This document shows, piece by piece, positions 8,249 through 15,717 of a stretch of DNA of 64,000 nucleotides (positions within the stretch are counted from its first letter, which is position 1; each line of letters begins with the position of its first letter). Position numbers and translations under genes: made by a program. The stretch is from a virus. Below the pieces are notes generated by a model that made no database searches, was not told the origin of the DNA, and saw nothing but the letters and a program-made list of their open reading frames with translations. Location: the IMG/VR virus record IMGVR_UViG_3300014501_000015, positions 1 through 64,000 of that record; one strand, written 5' to 3'.

Positions 8249-8487
8249 AGGGAATAACCGCGTTGCCCCGAGAGAAAGACGACGTCCTCGCCGAGCTTGC
8301 GCACACGGCCCACGAGCTAGAGCACGAGGTCGCCACAACGAAGGTTCTTTATGAGCGCCGATCACTGCTGTACGAGGAAGCGCAACAGGCCGGCGCGACC
8401 TTGGCTGAGATAGCGGAGATGGCGGGGGTCACGGTGTACGCTGTGAAGCTCTCGATGGGGCAGGCGCGGAAGCGGCGAATGGCGTGA
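8245..8487 (+). CDS. Small helix-turn-helix protein
   Basis: 80 aa. An N-terminal helical hairpin (LAHTAHELEHEVATTKVLYE) precedes a clear HTH (ATLAEIAEMAGVTVYAVKLS). Probably DNA-binding. GTG start overlaps the previous stop, and its own stop overlaps the ParB-like gene, so the three genes are translationally coupled. Confidence 0.6.
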   Translation: MKGITALPREKDDVLAELAHTAHELEHEVATTKVLYERRSLLYEEAQQAGATLAEIAEMAGVTVYAVKLSMGQARKRRMA

Positions 8488-9128
8488 CCGACGCGGCACC
8501 CGACGACGACGCCGTAACCGTCGATGGGGGCGAGCGCACGCTGGTCTACATGGACCTCGGCGACCTCGTGAGTCGGTTCCACCCGTCCAATCCAAAGTTG
8601 CATTCACTCGAAGAGATTCGTCGGTCGATGTCGCGGTTTGGGTACACGGAATCCATCCTGCTCGATGAGCGCACCGGACTTCTGGCCGCGGGTCACGGGC
8701 GCGTCTCGGTCCTGTTCGCCGATGCCAAAGCTGGGGCCGAACCACCCGAGGGAATCACCGTCGTTCACGGCAACTGGCACGTTCCGGTGCAGCGCGGCTG
8801 GGCGTCGAAGGACGACGAAGAGGCGATGGCATATCTCGTGGCCTCAAACCGGTTGGTGGAGATTGGCGGGTGGGATGACGCGGGCCTGGCGTCGATGTTG
8901 CAGTCCATCTCCCAGACAGACCTCGGCCTCGCGGGGGTGGGCTACGACGACAGCCAACTGGCCGACTTGCTGGCGCATCTGAATGGTCCGTCTCTCGCCG
9001 ACGATCAGAGCGGCGAACTCACGAGTAGTTGGAGTGTGATCGTCTCCTGTAAGGACGAGTTTCAACAGATCGATCTCATCCGCCGCATGGCCGAAGAGGG
9101 GTACGAATGCCGCGCTCTACTTGGGTGA
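8484..9128 (+). CDS. ParB/Srx-like nuclease-fold protein
   Basis: 214 aa. The first 120 residues follow the ParB N-terminal pattern: MDLGDLVSRFHPSNPKLH, EEIRRSMSRFGY, LAAGHGR, then a strand/helix segment ending in AMAYLVASNRL. In phages, stand-alone ParB-like proteins of this kind lie next to COG2401 ATPase-acetyltransferase fusions, exactly as here. This supports a shared role in DNA base modification rather than partitioning. GTG start. Confidence 0.75.
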   Translation: MTDAAPDDDAVTVDGGERTLVYMDLGDLVSRFHPSNPKLHSLEEIRRSMSRFGYTESILLDERTGLLAAGHGRVSVLFADAKAGAEPPEGITVVHGNWHVPVQRGWASKDDEEAMAYLVASNRLVEIGGWDDAGLASMLQSISQTDLGLAGVGYDDSQLADLLAHLNGPSLADDQSGELTSSWSVIVSCKDEFQQIDLIRRMAEEGYECRALLG

Positions 9129-10213
9129 GATCGACGGTCATCGACCGGACTCCCCGGGTCATCCAGCTCGAAGGTTTATTCGACGTCCCGCCAGCCGAGC
9201 GGGCCGAGCTGTCCTGGGACGTCGATCTCCCTCTCGATGAGAAGCCGTGGAAAATCGGGCTGGTCGTCGGCCCGTCGGGGTCGGGCAAGTCGACGCTACT
9301 CACCGAGATGTTCGGCAAGCCCGTGAACCCCACGTGGCCGACGGACAAGGCGGTGGTGGACGGGTTCCCCGCAGCGATGAGCGTGAAGGACGTAACCGGC
9401 GCGCTGTCGGCGGTCGGGTTCAGTTCCCCTCCCTCGTGGATGCGCCCGTATGCCACGCTCTCAAACGGCGAACAGTTCCGAGCCGACCTCGCCCGTGTGC
9501 TGGCCCAGACTCCCAACCTGGCGATCGTGGACGAGTTCACATCGGTCGTAGATCGAACAGTGGCGAAGATCGCGTCCGCGGCGGTGGCGAAGCACATTCG
9601 CCGATCGGAGAAGCAATTGGTGGTCGCGTCGTGCCACTACGACATCATCGACTGGCTGACGCCGGATTGGGTCTACGACACTGGAGCTGCGTCGTTTCGA
9701 TGGGAGTGTCTTCAACGACCCTCAATCGAACTTGAGATCTATCGCACGACCACCGCAGCGTGGGGGCAGTTCCATCGTTATCACTATCTGAGCGCCGACA
9801 TTCACAAAGGCGCGGCGTGTTTCGTGGCCCTGGTGGAGGGACGGCCGGCGGCGTTCGTCGCAGCCCTGCACTTCCCGCACCCGCGTACTAAGAATCTCAC
9901 GAAGGGGCATCGAACGGTCTGCCTGCCCGACTTCCAGGGGGTGGGGATCGGCAACGCTACGTCTGAGTTCGTCGCCTCGATCTATCTGACGAGCGGGCAG
10001 CGATATCGGTCGGTCACCAGTTCGCCAGCGATGATCCGTCACCGCGCCCGTTCTTCGCTGTGGTCCATGAGTCGCAAGCCATCGATGGTTAGCTCTGCCA
10101 GCCGGACGACCGGCAGAGTCGGCATAGTCGGCTCTTCATCTCGTCTGACTGCCAGCTTTGAATACGTAGGCCCCAAAGCCTCAGAGGCTCAGGCGACGGC
10201 GCTTCTGGACTGA
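9107..10213 (+). CDS. ABC ATPase fused to a GNAT-like acyltransferase domain (COG2401 type)
   Basis: 368 aa. The ATPase half has Walker A GPSGSGKST (about residue 55), signature LSNGEQFRADLARVL (about 119) and Walker B LAIVDEFTS. From about residue 205 a GNAT-like domain follows (FHRYHYLSADIHKGAACFVAL ... FQGVGIGNATSEFVASIY). Proteins of this architecture have been linked by comparative genomics to Mom-type adenine modification. It overlaps the ParB-like gene by 22 nt, and its stop lies just inside the end of a convergent ASCH gene. Confidence 0.8.
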   Translation: MPRSTWVRSTVIDRTPRVIQLEGLFDVPPAERAELSWDVDLPLDEKPWKIGLVVGPSGSGKSTLLTEMFGKPVNPTWPTDKAVVDGFPAAMSVKDVTGALSAVGFSSPPSWMRPYATLSNGEQFRADLARVLAQTPNLAIVDEFTSVVDRTVAKIASAAVAKHIRRSEKQLVVASCHYDIIDWLTPDWVYDTGAASFRWECLQRPSIELEIYRTTTAAWGQFHRYHYLSADIHKGAACFVALVEGRPAAFVAALHFPHPRTKNLTKGHRTVCLPDFQGVGIGNATSEFVASIYLTSGQRYRSVTSSPAMIRHRARSSLWSMSRKPSMVSSASRTTGRVGIVGSSSRLTASFEYVGPKASEAQATALLD

Positions 10214-10608
10214 CGAGTGCGGCGGACCCACGCCCATTCGGTCTCAGACAGGCTCCAGAAGCCCTGAGACCCTTTGGCAGGACGTGGGCGGCAGGGACGT
10301 GGGTCGGAGAGGATCCAATGCCACTGGCCGGGGATGGCCCACTCACTGTCCGAATCTTGAACGCAGTCGACGACCCGGACGGTGCCGATGATCGCTCCAG
10401 TGGGTCCGTCGGTCGGGTGGGGAGCCTCGGAGTCGATTTGTGACCCGGCATGGATGACAAGAACGCCCCGGTAGTTGGTCGACCAGGTTCTGTTCTCAAC
10501 GTTCTTCTCGCCATCCACTACGAGAGATGCCCAAGGTTGGCGAATCGTAAGTGCTTTCAGAAGTCCATCGTATCCATATCCGAGATCGAAATTCTGCTGG
10601 TCTCCCAT
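10189..10608 (-). CDS. ASCH-domain protein
   Basis: 139 aa with the ASCH core: KALTIRQPWASLVVDGEKNV, NRTWSTNYRGVLVIHAG, GAIIGTVRVVDCV and a terminal HWILSDPR strand. ASCH domains have a PUA-like RNA- or nucleotide-binding fold. It is the last gene of a leftward operon and overlaps the upstream gene by 52 nt from ATG 10608. Homology begins at KALT, so a CTG at 10560 overlapping the upstream stop is an alternative start. A second ASCH protein lies at 23747-24265. Confidence 0.75.
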   Translation of the reverse strand: MGDQQNFDLGYGYDGLLKALTIRQPWASLVVDGEKNVENRTWSTNYRGVLVIHAGSQIDSEAPHPTDGPTGAIIGTVRVVDCVQDSDSEWAIPGQWHWILSDPRPCRPRPAKGSQGFWSLSETEWAWVRRTRQSRSAVA

Positions 10609-11105
10609 GTCGCCTCCTCTCGGGTCTCATCCTCGTTTGCGCTGACCTCAGCTAGATACCAGACGCACGATGGCTGTGGTGAGAACAATTCTGTCAACTG
10701 ATAGATCGGGTGCGGGAACAAGTCGTCGATGTCCCCACCGAGACTGGCCGAACCCGGCACGTACCCGCCGCCGGACTTGCGAATCTGCATGGAGCGGGCG
10801 GCGTCGATGATCCGGGTGCAGCGAAGCCACTCGGCCATTGCCTCATCGACGGGGAGATGGAACCGGTCAGCGATGAGATCGGGGCCGTCGGCTGTGTCGC
10901 TCATCCACCCCTTACGGAGTCGATTCCGCTCGGGTCGGGTGAGATGCCAGTACCAGTCCCACTCACCCCCGATGAGAGCTGCTGGCGGGCGAATACGGTA
11001 GGCGTCGTGTGCTTCGAGAATGCCGGACGCCTCGTCGACGCTCCGCATGATGTCGGCGAGGATCTCCCGACGAACTGATTTCACGATCTCAAAGGTGGCG
11101 GTCAT
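10557..11105 (-). CDS. Hypothetical protein, 182 aa
   Basis: Leftward operon member with ATGA overlap to the gene upstream. Trp-rich central segment (GGEWDWYWHLTRPERNRLRKGW) and a D/E-rich tail. The length and ordered composition argue for a real globular protein, but no family is recognised. Confidence 0.6.
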   Translation of the reverse strand: MTATFEIVKSVRREILADIMRSVDEASGILEAHDAYRIRPPAALIGGEWDWYWHLTRPERNRLRKGWMSDTADGPDLIADRFHLPVDEAMAEWLRCTRIIDAARSMQIRKSGGGYVPGSASLGGDIDDLFPHPIYQLTELFSPQPSCVWYLAEVSANEDETREEATWETSRISISDMDTMDF

Positions 11106-11305
11106 GATGTCGACTCGTGGCAGTCACAGTCACACCGGCCGCTACAGCCACAATGCGATTCATCTTCGGGTATGGGCTGATGAACAACCGGCCCGCACTT
11201 CTCGCAATCGAACGCCGGCGCGAGGTCAAGCGTCGACTCGACCCACATCGTCTGCCCGTCATAGCCGAACAGGGCGCCTTTGTCGTGAGTGTTCGAGGTT
11301 CTCAT
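11102..11305 (-). CDS. Small cysteine-rich protein, second CGPVVHQ paralogue
   Basis: 67 aa. The C-terminal half has CEKCGPVVHQ, HCGCSGRC and CDCDCHE, matching the order in the plus-strand protein at 2379-2564. Probably zinc-binding. ATG 11305 overlaps the upstream stop by 4 nt and has GAGG 8 nt upstream, so it is preferred over a GTG at 11314. Confidence 0.6.
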   Translation of the reverse strand: MRTSNTHDKGALFGYDGQTMWVESTLDLAPAFDCEKCGPVVHQPIPEDESHCGCSGRCDCDCHESTS

Positions 11306-11664
11306 GCTGACCACCTCGCGACCCGTGAGTGCGACGTTTCAACGTGACAGGTCGGCTTGCGATCTGTCGGGTACGTTGCGGTCCCCTCCCGGTAGCTGGC
11401 GGTCAGAGTCTCCACGATCCCGACGCGGTGGCCGCGCTGGCCGTAGCCTTTGATCGTATAGACGACCCCGTCCGACCGATCGACCAGGAAGCGCCCGGAG
11501 CGATGCACGTAGGGCGGGTGATCGCCCTCGTCTGTCTCGTCAATGGCGATGTACTTGCGACGATCCTCCGCGATGATCTGGTATCGCCACCCGGTGAGAT
11601 TGCGATTCTCCTGATAGGCGGAGCAGAGTTCGCGGATGACTGGGCTGTCGGCGGACAACGTCAT
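11302..11664 (-). CDS. Hypothetical protein, 120 aa
   Basis: Leftward operon, ATGA overlaps on both sides. Beta-rich sequence in the middle (WRYQIIAEDRRKYIAIDETD, then VDRSDGVVYTIKGYG). No recognised family. Confidence 0.55.
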   Translation of the reverse strand: MTLSADSPVIRELCSAYQENRNLTGWRYQIIAEDRRKYIAIDETDEGDHPPYVHRSGRFLVDRSDGVVYTIKGYGQRGHRVGIVETLTASYREGTATYPTDRKPTCHVETSHSRVARWSA

Positions 11665-12170
11665 GACTGCACCGCCTGACGCTGCAATCCCTCAAGCCGC
11701 TTGCGGGTGTTGCTGATGACTCCCGAGAGGTTCGTGCCGACGTAGGCACGGTGGGGCATCGCCTGGTCACGCTGGTAGGGGGTCAGCAGCTTGAGTTCGG
11801 CCCGGTGAGTCTTGCGAAAGGCGGCATTCTCGAACTTGACTTGCTCACGCTCGGCTTCCAAGCGGGCCAGCTTCTCGGTCAGTCGCTCAATGGCGTCGGG
11901 GTCGTCCGAGTAGATGGATCTCGCGGCGGCAGCTTCGATGCTGTCGGCCCGATCGCTCATCTCCCGGGCCTTGGCCAGACTCTCGAAGGCCCGGTCATCC
12001 TGGGCGATCACCCGAGCTCGCAACGGGATATGTCCGGGTTGCGTGTTGAAAGCGGTGTCTCCTCGGTAGATCTCGTGCGCTGCAAGTACCGCAGATGCGG
12101 ACACTTCACGCTTGCCGGCCCATTCTCTGAGTCGATCCGCTTTCGCTTCTCGACGGTCACGGTAGGTCAT
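11661..12170 (-). CDS. DUF3560-like protein
   Basis: 169 aa, first gene of the leftward operon. Highly charged helical protein beginning RDRREAKADRLREWAG, with a central PGHIPLRARVIAQDDRAFES block and a run of A/R/E helices. This pattern matches DUF3560 proteins of phages and plasmids (usually GQPILVGHHSE in the block; here divergent). Function unknown. Start ATG chosen because an in-frame AAGGAG lies 10 nt upstream and a nearby ATG terminates immediately. Confidence 0.6.
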   Translation of the reverse strand: MTYRDRREAKADRLREWAGKREVSASAVLAAHEIYRGDTAFNTQPGHIPLRARVIAQDDRAFESLAKAREMSDRADSIEAAAARSIYSDDPDAIERLTEKLARLEAEREQVKFENAAFRKTHRAELKLLTPYQRDQAMPHRAYVGTNLSGVISNTRKRLEGLQRQAVQS

Positions 12171-12208
12171 GTCATGTTCTCCTTGTTTGGTGCTTCCTTC
12201 TACTAATA

Positions 12209-12236
12209 AGTATAGCCCTATGTCCCTCTAGGTCAA
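12209..12236 (-). promoter_or_regulatory. Leftward sigma70-type promoter
   Basis: On the minus strand TTGACC (12236-12231) and TATACT (12214-12209) are separated by 16 bp; the spacer contains GGGACATAGGG. The promoter reads into the DUF3560 operon. The same GGGACA word occurs in the opposite-facing promoter about 85 bp away. Confidence 0.7.
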
Positions 12237-12315
12237 GGCTCCTACCAGGGATAATGCCCCGGTATTGAACTAGGGCTAGCCAAAGGCTAACTATCGCGAA
12301 CTCTCGGTTTGACCC

Positions 12316-12342
12316 TTGACGGGACAGATAGGGTGCTATACC
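12316..12342 (+). promoter_or_regulatory. Rightward promoter for the small-gene operon
   Basis: TTGACG (12316-12321) and TATACC (12337-12342) with a 15-bp spacer carrying GGACAGATAGGG. The short spacer suggests activation or regulation. An 8-bp palindrome GGCTAGCC (12274-12281) lies between the two divergent promoters. AAGGAG at 12366 serves the ATG at 12378. Confidence 0.6.
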
Positions 12343-12377
12343 ATGGACCTTGTAGACATCCAGCAAGGAGAACCCAC

Positions 12378-12437
12378 ATGACCTACATACTTAAGACCGA
12401 GCGGGCCGAACTGCGCGCTGCGCTGGTGCAGGCATGA
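12378..12437 (+). CDS. Short leader peptide, 19 aa
   Basis: First ATG after the rightward promoter, with an AAGGAG site, encoding MTYILKTERAELRAALVQA and ending in an ATGA overlap with the next gene. It resembles the first 19 residues of the protein at 4132. Either a coupling leader or the stub of a lost paralogue. Confidence 0.4.
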   Translation: MTYILKTERAELRAALVQA

Positions 12438-12790
12438 ACACCCGAAGCGAAACCATCACCATCCGCACCTACGAGAACTTCCGAATTCGCTGGGATCGCG
12501 GCTCGACCTGGAGCGGCTACGACACCGCCGAGCAGGCGCAGCACGTCATCGACTATGCGACCTCTGATGGCCACGTCGAACGCCACGAATGGGACGCGGT
12601 CATCCGGCCCGAGCATCTCCACCTCTACCAGCCCGGCATCGCTGAGCGGACCTACACCCACTGCCTCGACTGCGGGACGAACGGAGATCACTACTGCCCG
12701 TCGAGTGTCTGCCGCCCGACCTGCGATGACCTTGATGTGTGCCTGCTGCCCGAAGATCCCGACCATGAATGCCCGCTGGTGGCGTCGTGA
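12434..12790 (+). CDS. Hypothetical protein with C-terminal Cys cluster, 118 aa
   Basis: N-terminal beta-rich segment (ETITIRTYENFRIRWDRGST) resembling a small single-domain fold, followed by a cysteine-rich tail (CLDCGTNGDHYC, CRPTCDDLDVC). Probable metal-binding C-terminus. Translation coupled upstream and downstream by ATGA overlaps. Confidence 0.6.
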   Translation: MNTRSETITIRTYENFRIRWDRGSTWSGYDTAEQAQHVIDYATSDGHVERHEWDAVIRPEHLHLYQPGIAERTYTHCLDCGTNGDHYCPSSVCRPTCDDLDVCLLPEDPDHECPLVAS

Positions 12791-12894
12791 TGGACGACTA
12801 CTGCGACTACTGCGAGCAGGAGGGCCATACCTTCCGGTCGTGCCCGAAGCGCGACGACAATCCTGACTATGGCGATGAAGGGGAGTACGAATGA
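12790..12894 (+). CDS. Single zinc-knuckle (CCHC) miniprotein, 34 aa
   Basis: The frame reads MDDYCDYCEQEGHTFRSC and an acidic tail. The spacing C-x2-C-x4-H-x4-C is exactly that of retroviral-type zinc knuckles, which bind single-stranded nucleic acid. ATG overlaps the upstream stop by 1 nt and the next ATG by 4 nt. Almost the entire protein is the knuckle. Confidence 0.6.
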   Translation: MDDYCDYCEQEGHTFRSCPKRDDNPDYGDEGEYE

Positions 12895-13067
12895 ATCCCG
12901 AGGTCACCGGGGAGCCGGAATCGATGACTTCGGTCCCGACCCACGTGCTGACCGAGCTGGTCGCCGCGCTGGATAAGGCACTCACCATCGACTTCAATGC
13001 TGACGCCCTCGCAGGTGCCTGGCGTGCGGTCGGTCGGTTGGAATTCTGGATCGAAGCCCAGCCATGA
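12891..13067 (+). CDS. Hypothetical protein, 58 aa
   Basis: Predicted two-helix protein (VLTELVAALDKALTIDFNAD, then GAWRAVGRLEFWIEA). GGGGAG precedes the ATG. ATGA overlaps on both sides support translation. No family. Confidence 0.45.
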   Translation: MNPEVTGEPESMTSVPTHVLTELVAALDKALTIDFNADALAGAWRAVGRLEFWIEAQP

Positions 13068-13105
13068 ACGGGCTATCGAACCTGCCTCCGGGGTGCTCAG
13101 GATGA
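13064..13105 (+). CDS. Tiny coupled ORF, 13 aa
   Basis: Encodes MNGLSNLPPGCSG between two ATGA overlaps. The LPPGC motif is typical of the first residues of small actinophage proteins, so this may be a truncated gene kept for translational coupling. Confidence 0.25.
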   Translation: MNGLSNLPPGCSG

Positions 13106-13434
13106 CCGAGCCGATCACCGACGAAGAACTGCACGGGTATCGAGACCGCATTGACGCACAGATGGAGTTCTACGGCCACCTGCGGGGTCAGGACGAAGTG
13201 AACGCTCGGTTCATTGCTCGCATCGACAGCAGAGAGTCGGTACTGCGTGAGATTCGGAAGGCAGGCCACCACTGGTGCCGGTGGGGTCATGGGCCGGAAC
13301 ATGACCTGGATACACGCCGAGGAGATGGATTGTGCTCCTGCGGGAAGGTTCAACGGGACGCCGCCATCGACCGAGTGTTGGGAGAGCCAGAGTACAGCGA
13401 CAAATATCCGTTTCGGCAGGAGGATGTTCAGTGA
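13102..13434 (+). CDS. Hypothetical protein with Cys/His cluster, 110 aa
   Basis: Acidic helical N-terminus (ITDEELHGYRDRIDAQMEFY), then HHWCRWGHG and GLCSCGK, a possible zinc site. ATGA overlap upstream and GTGA overlap downstream. Confidence 0.55.
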   Translation: MTEPITDEELHGYRDRIDAQMEFYGHLRGQDEVNARFIARIDSRESVLREIRKAGHHWCRWGHGPEHDLDTRRGDGLCSCGKVQRDAAIDRVLGEPEYSDKYPFRQEDVQ

Positions 13435-13631
13435 GTGACCAACCGACCCCGACGTGCGCTCCCCGCCCGTGGAGTCTGCCGATGCCCGGTAGTCAGTTCG
13501 GTGACCGTGCCCGTTGCGTCTGCGGGCGGGAGTACGTCGTCCGTCACGGAGACGGGATGTTGACCCCGCCGCGCCCCTATTGGAAGCCCCGTCGTCGTCT
13601 ACACATTCGGAGGTATCGCAGCCATGAGTGA
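13431..13631 (+). CDS. Small basic Cys protein starting MSDQPTP
   Basis: 66 aa with CVCGREYVVRHGDG, a zinc-ribbon-like half site. GTG start follows GGAGGA. The first 21 nt after the start base (13432-13452) are repeated exactly at 13625-13645, the start of the next gene. Confidence 0.5.
   Translation: MSDQPTPTCAPRPWSLPMPGSQFGDRARCVCGREYVVRHGDGMLTPPRPYWKPRRRLHIRRYRSHE
13432..13452 (+). repeat. 21-bp start-spanning direct repeat, copy 1
   Basis: Identical to 13625-13645. Each copy spans a start codon and encodes SDQPTP, giving two adjacent genes the same N-terminus. Confidence 0.7.
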
Positions 13632-13794
13632 CCAACCGACCCCGAGCCCGGCTTGTGCAACTTGCGGGAACCTCCACCGATACGACTGGTGTCCCTGCCG
13701 ACCAGAGAACTACCGGGGTGTCCCAGTAGTGACCGACCCCGAAGTTCCGCCAGGGGACATCTACCTAACCGATCAATCCCCGGAGGCGTCGTGA
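13624..13794 (+). CDS. Small Cys-rich protein starting MSDQPTP, 56 aa
   Basis: Contains CATCGNLHRYDWCPC (C-x2-C ... C-x-C), a likely zinc-binding unit, and an acidic proline-rich tail. Shares its first seven residues and the underlying DNA with the preceding gene. Confidence 0.5.
   Translation: MSDQPTPSPACATCGNLHRYDWCPCRPENYRGVPVVTDPEVPPGDIYLTDQSPEAS
13625..13645 (+). repeat. 21-bp start-spanning direct repeat, copy 2
   Basis: Exact second copy of 13432-13452, beginning at base 2 of the ATG at 13624. Confidence 0.7.
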
Positions 13795-13835
13795 TCCAGT
13801 CCACCGACGCAGGCCGTAAAGCGGCAAAGTCGTGA
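13791..13835 (+). CDS. Tiny coupled ORF, 14 aa
   Basis: GTG start overlapping the previous stop; encodes MIQSTDAGRKAAKS and ends in a GTGA overlap with the Ead-like gene. Probably mainly a coupling ORF. Confidence 0.25.
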   Translation: MIQSTDAGRKAAKS

Positions 13836-14188
13836 CTCAACCTGAATCACTAGACCTACAACAGCTAAGAGAGGTCGCGGAGACAGCCACGCTCGGTCCT
13901 TGGTTCACCGAGACTGATGGCATCTACGACTCCTGGCGGTCCTACATGATCACGCCTACGGGTGACTCTGAGGCAGATCGCCACGACGCCGCCTTCATCG
14001 CCGCCGCTAATCCTGAAACCATCCTGGCGCTGGTGGAGGTATGCCAAGCGGCGCAGGAAGTGGGTGATTCCAACTTCCGCAAGTTGTTGGAGTTGTTGGG
14101 TCGTGAGGGGCACGATGAGGCTGCGCTCCGAGTGTTGAACTTTCGCAAAGCCCTCGCCAAGCTCGACAACCTGGGAGGGACCGAATGA
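13832..14188 (+). CDS. Ead/Ea22-like protein
   Basis: 118 aa. The N-terminal block LREVAETATLGPWFTETDG and the later DAAFIAAANPETILALVEV are the hallmarks of phage Ead/Ea22-like proteins, accessory early genes without an assigned activity. GTG start. Confidence 0.7.
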   Translation: MTQPESLDLQQLREVAETATLGPWFTETDGIYDSWRSYMITPTGDSEADRHDAAFIAAANPETILALVEVCQAAQEVGDSNFRKLLELLGREGHDEAALRVLNFRKALAKLDNLGGTE

Positions 14189-14604
14189 AGTTCTGCCCTG
14201 ACCACTGGGATCGACTGCGCAAGGCCATCGCCCTACGGAAGCTCGACTCGCTGATCGCTGAGGATGGCCAGAAAGCCCTGAGCAACCTCTTGTCGGAGAT
14301 GAACGAGGGATCGAGCTTTGACAACTTCGATCCGCTCATGGGCGCTCACAACGCCATCTGGTCCCAAGCCATGTCGATCATTAAAGACCGGTACACGCAG
14401 AACCCGCTGATGCTGATGGCCGACGATGCCGAGCATCCAGAGTGGGCGTGCCCCATCTGTGCCCTCAACTGGTGCCACGACGAGCACACCAGGCTCTGCA
14501 CCCAGGAAGGGTGCGACTGGCCGAAGTCCTACGACTGGACCGACGAGATGGTGACCGGTGCCGCCGACCACATGCTCGCCACTTGGAAGGAAATGCAGTT
14601 ATGA
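14185..14604 (+). CDS. Conserved phage zinc-binding protein, 139 aa
   Basis: Begins MKFCPDHWDRLRKAI and contains the block NFDPLMGAHNAIW, a combination recurrent in actinophage and proteobacterial phage hypotheticals, followed by CPICALNWCHDEH and a second cysteine pair. Likely structural zinc. Function unknown. ATGA overlap upstream. Confidence 0.6.
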   Translation: MKFCPDHWDRLRKAIALRKLDSLIAEDGQKALSNLLSEMNEGSSFDNFDPLMGAHNAIWSQAMSIIKDRYTQNPLMLMADDAEHPEWACPICALNWCHDEHTRLCTQEGCDWPKSYDWTDEMVTGAADHMLATWKEMQL

Positions 14605-14628
14605 CCACCCCCATCTCCCCCGAAGACC
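14601..14628 (+). repeat. 28-bp start-spanning direct repeat, copy 1
   Basis: Identical to 16337-16364. Begins exactly at an ATG and encodes MTTPISPED in both genes. Confidence 0.75.
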
Positions 14629-14984
14629 AGACAGAGGGGGAAGTGACAACGACCATGCTGTGCGAATGCGGTCACCCCGCGCATGACCATGATGAGAAGG
14701 GCACACTCTGCCTATCCTGCGACAAATGCGGCGGGTTCACTGATTACGAACCGGACTGGATCGGCAGGTTGCAGGTTCTGGCCGGGGAAGCGAGATTCAG
14801 AACAGCGAACGGGGGTCCGGTTGGCGAGGAGTTTTCCGACACCTTCTCTCCTTCAACGGTGGCCGCAATGCTGAACGTGGTGAGGGCGGCCGACACCTTC
14901 GACTACGACGAATGGGGGATCATCGGGGATGACCAACTGTCGGCGACCGTCGGCGCACTTGAGAATCTGGTATGTGATGAGTAG
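14601..14984 (+). CDS. Cys-rich hypothetical protein starting MTTPISPED, 127 aa
   Basis: After the shared N-terminus it has a compact zinc-binding region (CECGHPAHDHDEKGTLC ... CDKC) and a C-terminal helical domain (VAAMLNVVRAADTFDY). Overlaps the C5 methyltransferase start by 8 nt. Confidence 0.55.
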   Translation: MTTPISPEDQTEGEVTTTMLCECGHPAHDHDEKGTLCLSCDKCGGFTDYEPDWIGRLQVLAGEARFRTANGGPVGEEFSDTFSPSTVAAMLNVVRAADTFDYDEWGIIGDDQLSATVGALENLVCDE

Positions 14985-15717
14985 GCCCCGACTCCTCGAT
15001 CTGTTCTGCGGTGCTGGTGGGGCGGCGATGGGCTATCACCGCGCCGGGTTCGAGGTGGTGGGGGTGGACATCGAGCCGCAGCCGAACTACCCGTTCGAGT
15101 TCCACCAGTGCGACGCCATCTCCACGCTAAACAGGCTGGACCTGTTCGCTGCGGTGACTGATTCTGGCGAGCCCTTCGATGCCATCCACGCCAGCCCGCC
15201 GTGCCAGGGCTACTCCCGTATGCGGCATCTTCCGTGGTTGAAAGACCGGGAATACCCGATGCTAATTGAGCCGGTACGAGAACTCCTGCTCGCTACGGGG
15301 CTGCCCTACGTCATCGAGAACGTCATGGACTCCCCACTGATCGAGCCGTTCATGCTCTGCGGGCTGGACTTTGGGCTCCGCATGTACCGGCACCGTCTGT
15401 TCGAGGCCAACTTCATGGTGATGGTTCATCCCCACCAGCGCCACACTGTGACCATCGGGTCGGGTCGGATGCTGGGATCTCGCTACTCGAAGGGGTCCGC
15501 TGGCGTCACCGGCATTCTCCCTGACCCTGCGGGCCACACGGCGGGAGCGAGCACGAACGCCGCCAAGGCGGTCATGGGCGTCGAGTGGATGACCCGCGAC
15601 GAGATGACCCAGGCCATCCCCCCCGCCTACACCGAGTTCATAGGCTCTCAGTTGTTGCAGTATTTGTCGGTCGCTGCCCTCGCTGCTCCCCCTGACCCGG
15701 AGGAGCCGAGCGAATGA
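14977..15717 (+). CDS. dcm: C5-cytosine DNA methyltransferase
   Basis: 246 aa and apparently complete. Motif I LLDLFCGAGGAAMGY, motif II VVGVDIEP, catalytic motif IV SPPCQGYS with the nucleophilic cysteine, motif VI IENV, motif VIII MYRHRLFEA, and a C-terminal motif IX/X region with AIPPAYTEFIGSQLL. It transfers a methyl group to C5 of cytosine, protecting phage DNA from restriction. ATG 14977 chosen because the motif I strand begins six residues later. Confidence 0.9.
   Translation: MSRPRLLDLFCGAGGAAMGYHRAGFEVVGVDIEPQPNYPFEFHQCDAISTLNRLDLFAAVTDSGEPFDAIHASPPCQGYSRMRHLPWLKDREYPMLIEPVRELLLATGLPYVIENVMDSPLIEPFMLCGLDFGLRMYRHRLFEANFMVMVHPHQRHTVTIGSGRMLGSRYSKGSAGVTGILPDPAGHTAGASTNAAKAVMGVEWMTRDEMTQAIPPAYTEFIGSQLLQYLSVAALAAPPDPEEPSE

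Noticed and set aside
8484-9128. Plasmid-type partition system
   Set aside because: The ParB-like domain stands alone with no ParA or parS, and its neighbour is an ATPase-acyltransferase fusion, so DNA modification is more likely than partition.
12172-12366. Minus-strand 64-aa frame across the divergent promoter region
   Set aside because: It overlaps both promoters and has no ribosome-binding site or sensible composition.
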